Source of the DNA: an uncultured Aquimarina sp.
Lineage (GTDB): Bacteria > Bacteroidota > Bacteroidia > Flavobacteriales > Flavobacteriaceae
Reading direction: 5' to 3'
DNA: 64,000 nucleotides
NCBI RefSeq assembly: GCF_947495315.1
Contig: NZ_CANLYD010000003.1
Span: 124,001-188,000, forward strand
Shown here: positions 1 to 10,315 of the stretch, piece after piece
Layout: the number at the start of each line of letters is the position of its first letter
Position numbering within the stretch: the first letter of the stretch is position 1
Made by a program: the position numbers and the translations under genes
The notes under the pieces: model-generated
The model's input: only the letters and a program-made list of their open reading frames with translations
Told to the model about the DNA's origin: nothing
Database searches by the model: none

Positions 1-114
1 ATTACTAAGTCCTATTGCTCCAGTGGTTTCCTGAGGAAGACTCTCTATTACTTGTTGAAGTTCTGCGCAACTTGATAGTTGAAATATAACTAGTACTAAA
101 AAAATTCTTTTCAT
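1..114 (-). CDS. DUF4197-type lipoprotein, N-terminal fragment
   Basis: Only the first 38 codons are inside the window; the gene continues beyond position 1. The start (MKRIFLVLVIFQLSSCAEL) is a lipoprotein signal with a lipobox ending in Cys16, followed by a short helix and QETTGAIGLSN. This resembles the beginning of DUF4197 lipoproteins of Flavobacteriaceae, whose function is not known. It is divergent from the gene at 151, with 36 bases between the two start codons, so the promoters must overlap. The family call rests on a short stretch and is moderate. Confidence 0.55.
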   Translation of the reverse strand, partial: MKRIFLVLVIFQLSSCAELQQVIESLPQETTGAIGLSN

Positions 115-150
115 AATTTCTTATTAGATTTGAGATGATAATCATTTAAT

Positions 151-1107
151 ATGAATTCAAAGTTAATTTTTTTCATACTATCTATCTTAATCATTTCCTG
201 TAAAAATAGAGAAGATCTAGCAAAAGTAGAGGTAAAGGTATCTGATAATTTTGATCAATACATAACTGTTTTAGGAATTGCTCAGGATGGAGGCTATCCT
301 CATATTAATAATACGGAGGAGTTTAAAGGTGTTAAAGAAGGTGAATTCGCAAAGGAACTCGTTGTTTCTTTAGGGATCATAGACCAACAGAAAAAAAAGA
401 AGTTTTTAATAGAAGCTACTCCAGATTTACCTGAACAATTAGCTATGCTAGATGAAGGATATTTACATCACGAGAAAATTATTGACGGAGTATTCTTAAC
501 CCATGCACATATTGGTCATTATACAGGTCTTATATATTTTGGGAGAGAAGCCATGGGATCAAAAGATATTAATGTATTCGCAATGCCAAAAATGAAATGG
601 TTTTTGGAAAATAATGGGCCTTGGTCTCAATTAGTGGATTTGCAAAACATTAAAATCAATTCATTAGAAAATGAAATTTCTGTTGCCATTACTGAAAATA
701 TAGAAATAACACCATTTCTTGTTCCACATCGAGATGAATTTTCTGAGACCGTTGGTTATAGAATCAAAGGCAAAAATAAATCAGCACTATTTATTCCTGA
801 TATTAATAAATGGTCATTATGGAATAAAAATATTATTGATGAAATCAAAAAGGTGGATTATGCATTTATTGATGCCACTTTTTTTAAAGATGGGGAGATT
901 CCAAGACCTATGTTAGAGGTTCCTCATCCGTTTGTTCAGGAAACTATTGAATTGTTCAAAAATGAATTAAAAGAGATAAAATCTAAGATTGTCTTTATTC
1001 ATTTTAATCACTCGAACCCTTTGATTCATAAGAATAACAAAAAAAGAATGCAACTAGAAAAAGAAGGATATCAGTTTGCAAATACCGGTGATATTTTTCC
1101 ATTATGA
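151..1107 (+). CDS. PqqB-like MBL-fold hydrolase, lipoprotein
   Basis: Predicted periplasmic lipoprotein (signal residues 1-16, lipobox Cys17) with a metallo-beta-lactamase fold. An early LGIAQDGGYPH segment (about 41-51) recalls the glycine-rich start of PqqB-like proteins. The metal motif THAHIGHYTGL lies at about 117-127, and later histidines occur in VPHRDEF and IHFNHSN. The usual HxHxDH motif is HAHIGH here (118-123), so the Asp that helps bind the second metal is replaced by Gly. No other pqq gene is nearby, so a role in PQQ synthesis is not supported; an MBL-type hydrolase of unknown substrate is the safer reading. A degraded copy of the 3' end of a paralogue lies at 2832-2924. Confidence 0.75.
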   Translation: MNSKLIFFILSILIISCKNREDLAKVEVKVSDNFDQYITVLGIAQDGGYPHINNTEEFKGVKEGEFAKELVVSLGIIDQQKKKKFLIEATPDLPEQLAMLDEGYLHHEKIIDGVFLTHAHIGHYTGLIYFGREAMGSKDINVFAMPKMKWFLENNGPWSQLVDLQNIKINSLENEISVAITENIEITPFLVPHRDEFSETVGYRIKGKNKSALFIPDINKWSLWNKNIIDEIKKVDYAFIDATFFKDGEIPRPMLEVPHPFVQETIELFKNELKEIKSKIVFIHFNHSNPLIHKNNKKRMQLEKEGYQFANTGDIFPL

Positions 1108-1311
1108 GAAAACTATAAACTTGATTATCTATGTATTCTATAAAGACTTTACTATTCATTTAGTCCATTTTCTTAAAGTACTTTGAAGTGACTTAAAGCT
1201 ATAAGTTCTAACAGTAAGATTTGAAACATAAAATCACCGAAAACAGGGTGTAGTACTATGATGTTTCGACTTATCTTTAGGGTTGTGATAAAATAACATA
1301 GAGGATTACAT

Positions 1312-2775
1312 ATGTTTTGGAAAAAAGACTTGAAATTACCTATTACTCTAGAAGATAAAAAATGGGTTGAAGAAAGTATTACATTTCTTGAAGATAAAAT
1401 AGGAGAAAGGGAAGCTAAAATAAGAACTGTATTACCAACTCATCCTTATTTTCAAAGGGAGTTTGAAGGTACTATATCGGATGTGAGGCTTTTACTGAAT
1501 ATGATCATGAAACTGATGAATATAGAAAATGTTAATATTCAGGTGGAATTATTTAATTCGGGATCTGTAAAAACGAAAGATGGAAGAATTCTTACAACAC
1601 CAGCTGATATCAATGGGAGATGGAAAAGTGCTACAGGAATGTATCAAAACGTAGATGGTATAACTACCATTTTTATAGCTAATGATCAACTTAATAAACC
1701 AGAATCCCTAATCGCTACAATTGCTCATGAATTGTCACATCAATTACTTTTGGGAGAACATTGGATTAAGGATAATGATGAGTATCTAACAGATCTTTTG
1801 GCTATCGTATATGGTTTTGAGATTTTTATAGGGAACTCAAAATTTAATTTTTCTTCGGAGCAAATAGGATTTAATAATATCTGGAAAATGAGTAAGCAGG
1901 GATATTTGCCAGATCAAGTTATTGCGTATGCTATGGCGTATTTATCTTTAAAGCGTGGAGAATCTATTAACTATGTTACATTTTTAGATAAAACTATTGC
2001 AAAGTATTTTAAACAAAGTATAAAGTATCTTAAAAAGAAAGATTTTAAATCTGTTGCTTCAGATTCGGTAAAAGAAAGTATTACTTCACAAGAAGCTGTG
2101 GAGATACCTACAAGTTTTAAGGAAAATATTTTAGAAGAGAAGCTACAAGAAAAATCAACAGATTCCAGAGAATTTAAAATTGATGATATCGAAGGGTTAG
2201 AAAGGGTATCTATAGTAGAAGCTTGTTCTCAAGAAGATATTCCATTAGTAAAACATTTACTTCAAATAGGAGAGGAAGTAAATACTACTTCTGAATTAGG
2301 TTTCTCTGCTTTGAATATGGCAATTATTAGAAATAATATCAGCTTAATAAAAATACTTCTTGAAGCTGGAGCAGATATTAATTTTCAGAATACTGAAGTA
2401 TTTGGTTTTGGAGTAACACCTCTTATATCTGCTATTAAGGAAAATAATGAAACTATTATAAAGTTATTGTTAAATCACGGTGCAGATCCTACTATATCAA
2501 ATTATTTTCATAAGACACCTTTGATGATAGCTGCGGAAGAGAATGCGATAGAAGCAGCAAAAATATTATTAGAGAACAAAACACCTATTGAGCTAGGATC
2601 GCGCAGAGGCGTATATTTAGAAACACCGTTATGTGTAGCTGTTTTAAAGAACCATACAGAGATGGTTACCCTGCTTATTCAGAAAGGCGCAAAGACAAAA
2701 CCGCTTAGAAAATTGCCACGACATGAGATACATCCCAAAATGGTGAAATGGTTAAAACAACATAAATATTTATAA
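1312..2775 (+). CDS. HExxH metallopeptidase-like protein with ankyrin repeats
   Basis: This 487-residue protein has no signal peptide, so it is probably cytoplasmic. Its N-terminal half has a zinc-peptidase motif, IAHELSHQLLLG (HELSH at 139-143). It is followed at 156-161 by DEYLTD, which resembles the third-ligand NExx(S/T)D of gluzincins; Glu157 would be the ligand. After a charged linker (about 245-295) come four or five ankyrin repeats (about 300-480), for example GFSALNMAIIRNN and TPLMIAAEEN. Ankyrin repeats usually bind proteins, so they may select a target. The substrate is unknown. A possible -7 element (TATCTTTAG) lies upstream at about 1273. The domain calls are firm, the biological role is not. 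Confidence 0.7.
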   Translation: MFWKKDLKLPITLEDKKWVEESITFLEDKIGEREAKIRTVLPTHPYFQREFEGTISDVRLLLNMIMKLMNIENVNIQVELFNSGSVKTKDGRILTTPADINGRWKSATGMYQNVDGITTIFIANDQLNKPESLIATIAHELSHQLLLGEHWIKDNDEYLTDLLAIVYGFEIFIGNSKFNFSSEQIGFNNIWKMSKQGYLPDQVIAYAMAYLSLKRGESINYVTFLDKTIAKYFKQSIKYLKKKDFKSVASDSVKESITSQEAVEIPTSFKENILEEKLQEKSTDSREFKIDDIEGLERVSIVEACSQEDIPLVKHLLQIGEEVNTTSELGFSALNMAIIRNNISLIKILLEAGADINFQNTEVFGFGVTPLISAIKENNETIIKLLLNHGADPTISNYFHKTPLMIAAEENAIEAAKILLENKTPIELGSRRGVYLETPLCVAVLKNHTEMVTLLIQKGAKTKPLRKLPRHEIHPKMVKWLKQHKYL

Positions 2776-2831
2776 AAATTAGTATACCTGGTTTTAATAT
2801 TTTAGGAATTCAAAAACAAAAATACAGGCAA

Positions 2832-2924
2832 CTTATTCACTTATTTTATAAAAATAATATGGAAAGTATTCGTTTGCAAAATGAAGGATATCAGTTCACA
2901 AATACTGATGACATATTTGAGTTA
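2832..2924 (+). pseudogene. Remnant of a PqqB-like MBL-fold gene 3' end
   Basis: Read in the frame of 2832, this stretch gives LIH..KNN..........EGYQF.NT.DIF.L, matching the C-terminus of the MBL-fold lipoprotein at 151-1107 (LIHKNN, then EGYQFANTGDIF). The DNA is also similar (gaaggatatcagtt is shared). There is no start codon or upstream domain in this frame, and the stop position has drifted. The last bases overlap the stop codon of purU on the other strand. It is best read as the relic of a duplicated gene whose body was lost, with the ankyrin gene lying between the two copies. Confidence 0.6.
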
Positions 2925-3776
2925 AGAGAAAATAACTGTTTTGTTATTATAGACTAATACCTTTCTTTCTACATGATGCTTTATGGCTCGTGATAAAACG
3001 ATCTTTTCCAGATCACGACCTTTCAGAATAAAATCGTGTACATTATGTATATGGGAGACTCGCACTATTTCTTGTTCTATGATTGGTCCTTCATCAAGGT
3101 CAGTGGTAACATAATGACTGGTTGCACCAATTATTTTTACACCTCGCTCATACGCAGAGTGATATGGTTTTGCACCTGGAAAAGCTGGTAAAAACGAATG
3201 ATGGATGTTGATAATTTTATTAGGAAACTGATCCACAAATTTTTCAGAAAGAATTTGCATATATCTGGCTAAAACAATGAAATCTACTTTGTGTTCTTTT
3301 AATAATGCTATTTGTTCAGCTTCAGCCTGTTCTTTATTAGATTTATTAACAGATATGTGTTTAAAAGGGATGTTAAAATTATCTGCAATCGGTTTTAGAT
3401 CCAGATGATTACTAATAATGATTGGAATTTTCACTGGAAGTTCTCCAGAAGCATGTCTTCCTAAGATGTCGTATAAGCAATGATCATACTTAGAAACAAA
3501 AAGCGCCATTTTCGACTTCTTTTCGGCGTTATACATCTCCCAATGCATATTATAATTATCGGCAACTACTTTATTAAAAGATTCTTTAAACAATGCTAGT
3601 TTTTCTTCATCCTGGTCAAACTCACATTCTAATCTCATAAAAAACTCACCTAATTCTCTGTCCACGTGTTGTTCGATATACACTGTGTTTCCTTTTTTAG
3701 CTAAAATAAAATTGGTTACCGTGGCTATGATTCCCTTTTTATCCAAACAGTTGATGAGTAAGGTTGTTTTTTTCAT
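2922..3776 (-). CDS. purU: Formyltetrahydrofolate deformylase
   Basis: PurU hydrolyses 10-formyl-tetrahydrofolate to formate and tetrahydrofolate, balancing one-carbon pools and supplying formate for purine synthesis. The 284-residue length fits the family. Residues 1-80 are an ACT-type regulatory domain (LLINCLDKKGIIATVTNFI), and residues 85-284 are a formyltransferase domain. The conserved active-site segment IINIHHSFLPAFPGAKPY and the Asp in TTDLDEGPIIEQ are present. It is a single-gene unit on the minus strand; its stop overlaps the relic at 2832-2924. The call is secure. Confidence 0.95.
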   Translation of the reverse strand: MKKTTLLINCLDKKGIIATVTNFILAKKGNTVYIEQHVDRELGEFFMRLECEFDQDEEKLALFKESFNKVVADNYNMHWEMYNAEKKSKMALFVSKYDHCLYDILGRHASGELPVKIPIIISNHLDLKPIADNFNIPFKHISVNKSNKEQAEAEQIALLKEHKVDFIVLARYMQILSEKFVDQFPNKIINIHHSFLPAFPGAKPYHSAYERGVKIIGATSHYVTTDLDEGPIIEQEIVRVSHIHNVHDFILKGRDLEKIVLSRAIKHHVERKVLVYNNKTVIFS

Positions 3777-3930
3777 AGGTTAATTAGATTGTGGGTTCTG
3801 TTTTCCGGATATAAACTTACTATATAAGAAGGTAAATATTGTAATAATTTCTTACAAAGATGGAGTGGATTCATCGTTTTTAAATAATTTAAAGCATAAG
3901 CTTGATTTTTCTAAATTATTTGCAAAAAAT

Positions 3931-3960
3931 AAAGGCTGATTTTAGTAATAATCAGCCTTT
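3931..3960 (-). terminator. Intrinsic terminator after the zinc metalloprotease gene
   Basis: An 11-bp perfect stem (AAAGGCTGATT / AATCAGCCTTT) with an 8-base loop is followed on the minus strand by TTTATTTTTT. It lies 24 bases beyond the stop of the gene at 3984-6596. Confidence 0.85.
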
Positions 3961-3983
3961 ACGAATTTAATATTTGGTGGAAA

Positions 3984-6596
3984 TTATTTGATGTCCTCGA
4001 TCACATTGTTTATCAATGTTCTTAAATGATCTTTATGTGCTTTAGATAATTTGTTTCCTGTACCATTAGAAACCATAGATCTTATTCTTTTTAAGTTATA
4101 CAATGCCATAGATTTAGAAGCATACGTATATTTTGGTCCTTTAGGGCTTGACTTAGAGACTACATTGATAAGTCTATTTGTATATTCTAATTGAAGGTTT
4201 TGTCTAAATGTATTTATCGAACCTGCAGCATCCGCTTGGAAAATAGCATTGTTTAGATCTGTCATAAATTCTGATAATTTGTACTCATTACCATATAATT
4301 CTGAGTCAGTAATACGTTGCAAAGTATTAGGGTGTATGATGTGATCCAATACTCTTTTTTGATAAGCAAGCACAAGATCATGGATCTTCGGATCTTCGGG
4401 ACCACCAAAGAAATTATATCCTCTTCGTTGCATAGCGATATAATTATATAAATCATTTGGAGCTTTATATGCATCTGGTGCAAATACGTACTTTTTTAAG
4501 GCACCCATCGCTCTTTTTTGATCCTCATAGCTAACAGGAGTGTATGGCTTAGCTGCAGCATCTTGTCCTACCATACTTCTATCTACATAAACTCCGCCAA
4601 TAAATCTAGAAATCACATTTCCTGCTTGACCATATTGACTTCTTAAGATATAATAGGCTTGTCTTAACTCCTGATAAGATTCTCCTTTTTTACTGAATTT
4701 TAGTTTGATTTCTCCCATCATATCATTCACTAACTCCATTCTATTGATAGAATATGTTATTTGATCGTTAGACATATCACCAATCATTACTCTTGGGTCA
4801 ATTGCCTTTCCTGGAGCACGCATATCATCTGCGTCATTACCAAAAATTAATTCAGGTTTAGTAGATTGACTGGCGATTTTTTCCAGTTCGCTTTCAGAAT
4901 TTACTGGAGTATATCCAAATTGAATTGCCCATTTATCATAAGGTCCTACAGTTGTAGAAAAATAATGTCCTTGATTTAATTTGTCGTTTGTAACATTAAT
5001 TGCAGTATAGTCCATTACAGACCCAGTAAGACATTTGTCTTTGATAAATTCTGGATTATTTAATTGTTCTGGTGAGAATAACTGACTTGCCTTCATATTG
5101 TGATTTAGTCCTAATGTATGACCCACTTCATGCATGATAAGCTCTTTCATAGCTTCCATTTTCATGCCTTTCATTTCGTTATCATTTGCTCCATAAGCGG
5201 TAAGAGCAGCTTGTCCGAATAAAGAGTTCTCTTGCATTACATGACCATATGAGCAATATAAATGTTTGTCTTTGATCATTGTCGGGTAGTTATCCGTTTC
5301 TAATTGATCATTGGCAGTAAGATTAAACAATCTGTCATATTTTACACGGTTGGTATGAAATACATACTCTAGCATAATATCTGCACCCATAATTTCTCCT
5401 GTTCTAGGATTTACAAAACTAGGTCCATATCCACCAAATGGTGGTCTTGGGGAAGATGTCCACCTTAATACATTGTATCTAATATCTCCTGCATCCCAAG
5501 TAGCATCGTCCGGTTGTAATTTTACGACCATTGCATTTTTAAAACCGGCTTTTTCGAATGCTTTGTTCCATTCTAATACAGCTTCTTTAATGGTTTCTCT
5601 AAACTCTACAGGAGTTGTATTTTCCATCCACCATACGATTGGTTGTACAGGTTCAGAAATTGCTTGACTTGGATCTTTCTTAACTAAATTCCAGCGATGT
5701 ACCAGATCTCTATAAGGAGTTGGACTTGTAGAAGTCATATCGGTTACTTGTGTAAAGAAATAACCAATTCTTGGGTCATCAAATCTTGGTTTGTAATCAT
5801 TCTCAGGCATTGCAATTAAACTATGCTCTACTTTAATAGTAACATTTCTACCGTCAGTTACTGCTTCAGAACCCCCATTAAGTATATTAGATTTTGAATA
5901 TACATAGTGACTATTAATATTCAGATTTTCTGGATAATTTTTAATAGTCTTAATTTTAGTTTTTTCTTTACTCAGAGAACCTATTTTAAAAGCAAATGGT
6001 GATTGCCCTGGGAAATTAGGCATCTTAATTTGTTCAAAAGTCTCCTTTAGAAAAAGATCATCTGATTTTATTAGATATAATCCTTTTTCTTCATCTAAAG
6101 CTTCGATTTTTAAACTTGCCATGATTCCTTCACTAATATTGGCATTAGAGGCTTTAGATAAGGCATTGTTTTCATCAAAGTAATAAGAAACGTTTTGAGT
6201 TACAAATTCAATCTTATTGTAATGTTTTTCGATTTTAAAAACTTTATTATTCATATAAGCTCCTCTAAAAGCACCTGCTTCTAGCACTCCATCTGCAATC
6301 TGACTGAAATAAATAAATTCTTTTCCAATTTGATCTTTTTTAATCAGCATTTTGGTCGTACCATCAATAGTATCTCGGTACATTGTAAATAAACCCTCAA
6401 TTTTCTCACTCTTTTTGGTAAGATCTTCAATAGATTTTTCTTTGGAGTCCTTTTTAGGTGCATCCACCTGTTCAGTTTCTCCCTTTTTTGATTTTTTCTT
6501 TTTCTTACGTTGTGCTTCCGCATTCTGGATTCCAAATCCTAAAACGAACACAAGCGATAAGAGAAATAATTTGTTTTTTGATGATGTAATTTTCAT
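3984..6596 (-). CDS. Secreted zinc-dependent metalloprotease (DUF5117/DUF4953 type)
   Basis: An 870-residue exported protein. The signal peptide (residues 1-28, ending NAEAQ) is followed by a lysine-rich stretch and then domains resembling DUF5118 and DUF5117. The catalytic region contains the extended metzincin-like motif HEVGHTLGLNHN at about 488-499 and a Met-turn-like GSVMDYTAINV downstream; the C-terminal region resembles DUF4953. Such proteins are abundant in Bacteroidota and are presumed secreted or periplasmic peptidases, but substrates are not established. It is divergently transcribed from icmF and ends with its own terminator. The protease assignment is strong from the motif; physiology is unknown. 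Confidence 0.88.
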   Translation of the reverse strand: MKITSSKNKLFLLSLVFVLGFGIQNAEAQRKKKKKSKKGETEQVDAPKKDSKEKSIEDLTKKSEKIEGLFTMYRDTIDGTTKMLIKKDQIGKEFIYFSQIADGVLEAGAFRGAYMNNKVFKIEKHYNKIEFVTQNVSYYFDENNALSKASNANISEGIMASLKIEALDEEKGLYLIKSDDLFLKETFEQIKMPNFPGQSPFAFKIGSLSKEKTKIKTIKNYPENLNINSHYVYSKSNILNGGSEAVTDGRNVTIKVEHSLIAMPENDYKPRFDDPRIGYFFTQVTDMTSTSPTPYRDLVHRWNLVKKDPSQAISEPVQPIVWWMENTTPVEFRETIKEAVLEWNKAFEKAGFKNAMVVKLQPDDATWDAGDIRYNVLRWTSSPRPPFGGYGPSFVNPRTGEIMGADIMLEYVFHTNRVKYDRLFNLTANDQLETDNYPTMIKDKHLYCSYGHVMQENSLFGQAALTAYGANDNEMKGMKMEAMKELIMHEVGHTLGLNHNMKASQLFSPEQLNNPEFIKDKCLTGSVMDYTAINVTNDKLNQGHYFSTTVGPYDKWAIQFGYTPVNSESELEKIASQSTKPELIFGNDADDMRAPGKAIDPRVMIGDMSNDQITYSINRMELVNDMMGEIKLKFSKKGESYQELRQAYYILRSQYGQAGNVISRFIGGVYVDRSMVGQDAAAKPYTPVSYEDQKRAMGALKKYVFAPDAYKAPNDLYNYIAMQRRGYNFFGGPEDPKIHDLVLAYQKRVLDHIIHPNTLQRITDSELYGNEYKLSEFMTDLNNAIFQADAAGSINTFRQNLQLEYTNRLINVVSKSSPKGPKYTYASKSMALYNLKRIRSMVSNGTGNKLSKAHKDHLRTLINNVIEDIK

Positions 6597-6823
6597 TTTT
6601 TAAAATGTATTTGTTTTCAATAATTTCGGAAGATATCATTTTCCTTATATAGTAAAAAAGTGTTTAACAAATGTGTTAACATATTATTAGCAGCTATTTA
6701 CGCAGTGTAATTGTGTTTTGTTACAAGATTTAGAAAAGAATAAGTGTTAACTTTGAACTATAAATAATGAAATAACTAATCAGGTTAAATAAATTATATA
6801 ATTCTAAAAAAATAATCGTTTTT

Positions 6824-6848
6824 GGTGCGTATTTCGTAAATTAGCACC
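6824..6848. promoter_or_regulatory. Inverted repeat over the probable icmF promoter
   Basis: GGTGC (6824-6828) and GCACC (6844-6848) form an inverted repeat with 15 bases between the arms. The arms flank TAAATTAG, a plausible -7 box about 35 bases before the icmF start. Placement across a promoter suggests a repressor site, but no regulator is identified. The rest of 6597-6871, between divergent genes, is AT-rich with nothing else recognisable. Confidence 0.3.
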
Positions 6849-6871
6849 TCTAAAAACACTTTTTATTGTCA

Positions 6872-9800
6872 ATGGAACAAATAGCACCTTATAAGCCAAA
6901 AAATAAAGTTAGAATTGTAACTGCAGCATCATTATTTGATGGGCATGACGCGGCCATTAATATTATGCGTCGTATTATCCAATCTACTGGAGTAGAAGTC
7001 ATACACTTGGGTCATGATAGAAGTGTAGAAGAGGTAGTGAATTGTGCAATTCAAGAAGATGCTAATGCTATTGCGATGACTTCGTATCAAGGAGGTCATA
7101 ATGAGTATTTTAAATATATGTATGATTTGCTTAAAGAAAAGGGAGCAACGCATATTAAAATATTCGGTGGAGGAGGAGGAGTAATCCTACCGGAAGAGAT
7201 TAAGGATTTAATGGATTACGGAATCACTCGTATCTATTCTCCTGACGATGGAAGAGCATTGGGATTACAGGGTATGATTAATGATTTGGTTAAACAATCG
7301 GATTTTCCTATTGGAGATAACCTTAATGGAGAGGTGGATCATTTAGCTGATAAAGAAATTGGGTCTATTGCTCGTGTAATTTCTGCTGCGGAGAATTTTC
7401 CTGACATTGCTAAAGACACGCTGGATCAAATCCATGAAAAAAATAAAACATCAAAAACACCAGTTTTAGGTATTACAGGAACGGGTGGAGCAGGAAAATC
7501 TTCTTTAGTAGATGAGTTAGTACGAAGGTTTCTAATCGATTTTCCTAATAAAACAATAGGATTGATTTCTGTCGATCCATCTAAACGTAAAACAGGAGGG
7601 GCTTTGTTAGGAGATCGTATTCGCATGAATGCTATAAACTCGCCTAGAGTATATATGCGTTCACTAGCTACGAGGCAATCTAATTTGGCATTATCTAAAT
7701 ATGTTGCAGAGGCTATTGAAGTGTTAAAAGCGGCAGAGTTTGATATTATTATTCTAGAAACTTCGGGTATCGGACAATCTGATACCGAAATTTTAGAACA
7801 TAGTGATACGTCGCTTTATGTAATGACTCCAGAGTTTGGAGCGGCTACTCAGTTAGAGAAGATTGATATGCTTGATTTTGCAGATTTAGTAGCAATCAAT
7901 AAATTCGATAAAAGAGGTTCTCTAGATGCGCTAAGAGATGTGAAAAAACAATACATGCGTAATCATCAGTTATGGGATGTTCCGCAAGATGATTTGCCTG
8001 TGTACGGAACTATAGCTTCACAGTTCAATGATCCTGGAATGAATACGCTTTATAAAGCGATCATGGATAAGGTGGTAGAGAAAACAGGAGCTGATCTAAA
8101 ATCCGATTTCCATATCTCTAAAGAAATGTCTGAGAAGATATTTGTAATACCACCAAGTAGGACACGATACTTATCTGAAATTTCAGAAAATAATAGAGCC
8201 TACGATAAAACTGCGGATAAACAAGTAGAAGTTGCACAGAGATTATATGGAATTTATAAAACCATTTGTAGTGTTGCGAATTTAGATTTCTTAGACTTAT
8301 CTAAAAATGGTATTGATGAAGAAAGCCTTAGAAAAGTTAAGAACAATGAAAATACAGATTTCTTAAAATTATTATTAGCCGAGTTCGATCGGGTAAAACT
8401 AAACCTTGATCCTCATAATTGGGAGGTAATAACTGGCTGGGCAGCAAAAGTGCAGAAATACAAAGATCCTATTTACTCCTTTAAGGTAAGAGATAAAGAA
8501 ATTAAAATAGAAACACATACCGAATCTTTATCACATAGTCAGATTCCTAAAGTGGCATTGCCAAAATATCAAGCTTGGGGTGATATCTTAAAATGGTGTT
8601 TGCAAGAGAATGTTCCTGGTGAGTTTCCTTTTGCATCTGGATTATATCCTTTTAAGCGTACTGGAGAAGATCCTACACGTATGTTTGCTGGAGAAGGTGG
8701 TCCAGAGAGAACCAACAGACGTTTTCATTATGTGAGTTTAGGAATGCCGGCAAAACGTTTGTCAACAGCTTTTGACTCGGTTACACTTTATGGGAATGAT
8801 CCTGATCATAGACCAGATATTTATGGTAAAATTGGGAATGCTGGAGTTTCGATTTGTTGTTTGGATGATGCTAAAAAACTATACTCTGGTTTTGATCTTA
8901 CCCATGCAATGACATCTGTTAGTATGACTATTAATGGTCCTGCTCCGATGTTGCTAGGATTTTTTATGAATGCTGCAATCGATCAGAACTGTGAAAAATA
9001 CATCAAGGAAAATGACCTTGAAGCTGAGGTACAAGCTAAAATCGAGAAAATATATAAAGACAAAGGCGTGGCACGTCCAGCGTATCAGGGAGAACTTCCT
9101 GAAGGTAATGACGGATTAGGGTTAATGCTGTTAGGAGTAACCGGTGATCAGGTGTTACCAGCTGATGTATATGCAGAAATTAAGGCAACAACCTTGAATA
9201 CTGTTCGTGGAACGGTACAAGCGGATATCTTAAAAGAAGACCAGGCACAGAATACTTGTATATTCTCTACGGAATTTGCACTGCGATTAATGGGAGATGT
9301 ACAAGAATATTTTATAGAAAAGCAAGTTCGTAACTTTTATTCTGTTTCTATTTCAGGATATCATATTGCCGAAGCGGGAGCAAATCCAATTACTCAGTTA
9401 GCGCTAACATTAGCTAACGGATTTACGTATGTAGAATATTACCTAAGTAGAGGTATGGATATTAATAAGTTTGGACCAAACTTATCCTTCTTTTTCTCTA
9501 ATGGTATTGATCCGGAATATGCTGTGATTGGTAGAGTTGCTCGTAAAATTTGGGCAAAAGCTTTAAAGGATAAGTATGGAGCTAATGCAAGGGCACAGAT
9601 GCTTAAGTACCATATTCAGACATCTGGTCGTTCATTACATGCGCAAGAAATTGATTTCAATGACATACGTACAACATTACAAGCGTTATACGCAATCTAT
9701 GACAACTGTAATTCATTACATACCAATGCCTATGATGAGGCTATTACTACACCTACAGAAGAATCTGTGCGTAGAGCGATGGCTATACAGTTGATTATCA

Positions 9801-10306
9801 ATAAAGAATTAGGGTTAGCCAAAAACGAAAACCCAATTCAGGGATCTTTTATTATAGAAGAATTAACTGATTTAGTTGAAGAAGCAGTATTAACAGAATT
9901 TGATAGGATTACAGAACGCGGTGGAGTGCTAGGAGCGATGGAAACGATGTACCAGCGTAGCAAAATACAAGAAGAAAGTTTGTATTACGAAACCTTAAAG
10001 CATAACGGAGAGTTTCCGATAATTGGAGTAAATACATTTTTAAGTTCTAAAGGTTCTCCAACGGTAACTCCAGGAGAAGTAATTCGTGCAACAGAAGAAG
10101 AAAAGCAGTATCAAATTACAATGCTTAATGAATTACAGAAAGGGAATGTGGACAAAACTTCAGAATTGCTAAAAGATTTACAAGAAAGAGCAATTACGAA
10201 TCAAAATATTTTTGAAGCGTTAATGGAAGTATGTAAAAAATGCTCTTTAGGTCAGATTACCTCTTCATTATTCGAAGTAGGAGGACAGTATCGTAGAAAT
10301 ATGTAA
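6872..10306 (+). CDS. icmF: Fused isobutyryl-CoA mutase / G-protein chaperone
   Basis: IcmF interconverts isobutyryl-CoA and butyryl-CoA using adenosylcobalamin and carries its own MeaB-like GTPase. Domains in order: B12-binding (about 8-140; FDGHDAA with the axial His25; glycine run [10 protein letters not shown]), GTPase (about 195-410; Walker [10 protein letters not shown] at about 203; NKFD at about 342), linker, and a TIM-barrel mutase (about 560-1144). Substrate-pocket segments [10 protein letters not shown] and [17 protein letters not shown] match IcmF (Phe and Gln) rather than methylmalonyl-CoA mutase (Tyr and Arg). ATG at 6872 is preferred over an in-frame TTG at 6866 because B12-domain homologues start close by and no ribosome-binding advantage is seen for TTG. 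Isovaleryl-type substrates are also possible. Confidence 0.92.
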   Translation: MEQIAPYKPKNKVRIVTAASLFDGHDAAINIMRRIIQSTGVEVIHLGHDRSVEEVVNCAIQEDANAIAMTSYQGGHNEYFKYMYDLLKEKGATHIKIFGGGGGVILPEEIKDLMDYGITRIYSPDDGRALGLQGMINDLVKQSDFPIGDNLNGEVDHLADKEIGSIARVISAAENFPDIAKDTLDQIHEKNKTSKTPVLGITGTGGAGKSSLVDELVRRFLIDFPNKTIGLISVDPSKRKTGGALLGDRIRMNAINSPRVYMRSLATRQSNLALSKYVAEAIEVLKAAEFDIIILETSGIGQSDTEILEHSDTSLYVMTPEFGAATQLEKIDMLDFADLVAINKFDKRGSLDALRDVKKQYMRNHQLWDVPQDDLPVYGTIASQFNDPGMNTLYKAIMDKVVEKTGADLKSDFHISKEMSEKIFVIPPSRTRYLSEISENNRAYDKTADKQVEVAQRLYGIYKTICSVANLDFLDLSKNGIDEESLRKVKNNENTDFLKLLLAEFDRVKLNLDPHNWEVITGWAAKVQKYKDPIYSFKVRDKEIKIETHTESLSHSQIPKVALPKYQAWGDILKWCLQENVPGEFPFASGLYPFKRTGEDPTRMFAGEGGPERTNRRFHYVSLGMPAKRLSTAFDSVTLYGNDPDHRPDIYGKIGNAGVSICCLDDAKKLYSGFDLTHAMTSVSMTINGPAPMLLGFFMNAAIDQNCEKYIKENDLEAEVQAKIEKIYKDKGVARPAYQGELPEGNDGLGLMLLGVTGDQVLPADVYAEIKATTLNTVRGTVQADILKEDQAQNTCIFSTEFALRLMGDVQEYFIEKQVRNFYSVSISGYHIAEAGANPITQLALTLANGFTYVEYYLSRGMDINKFGPNLSFFFSNGIDPEYAVIGRVARKIWAKALKDKYGANARAQMLKYHIQTSGRSLHAQEIDFNDIRTTLQALYAIYDNCNSLHTNAYDEAITTPTEESVRRAMAIQLIINKELGLAKNENPIQGSFIIEELTDLVEEAVLTEFDRITERGGVLGAMETMYQRSKIQEESLYYETLKHNGEFPIIGVNTFLSSKGSPTVTPGEVIRATEEEKQYQITMLNELQKGNVDKTSELLKDLQERAITNQNIFEALMEVCKKCSLGQITSSLFEVGGQYRRNM

Positions 10307-10315
10307 GCAGAGAAC

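Noticed and set aside
6866..6871. TTG start two codons upstream for icmF
   Set aside because: ATG at 6872 is two codons downstream and sits in the usual place before the B12-binding domain; nothing favours TTG.
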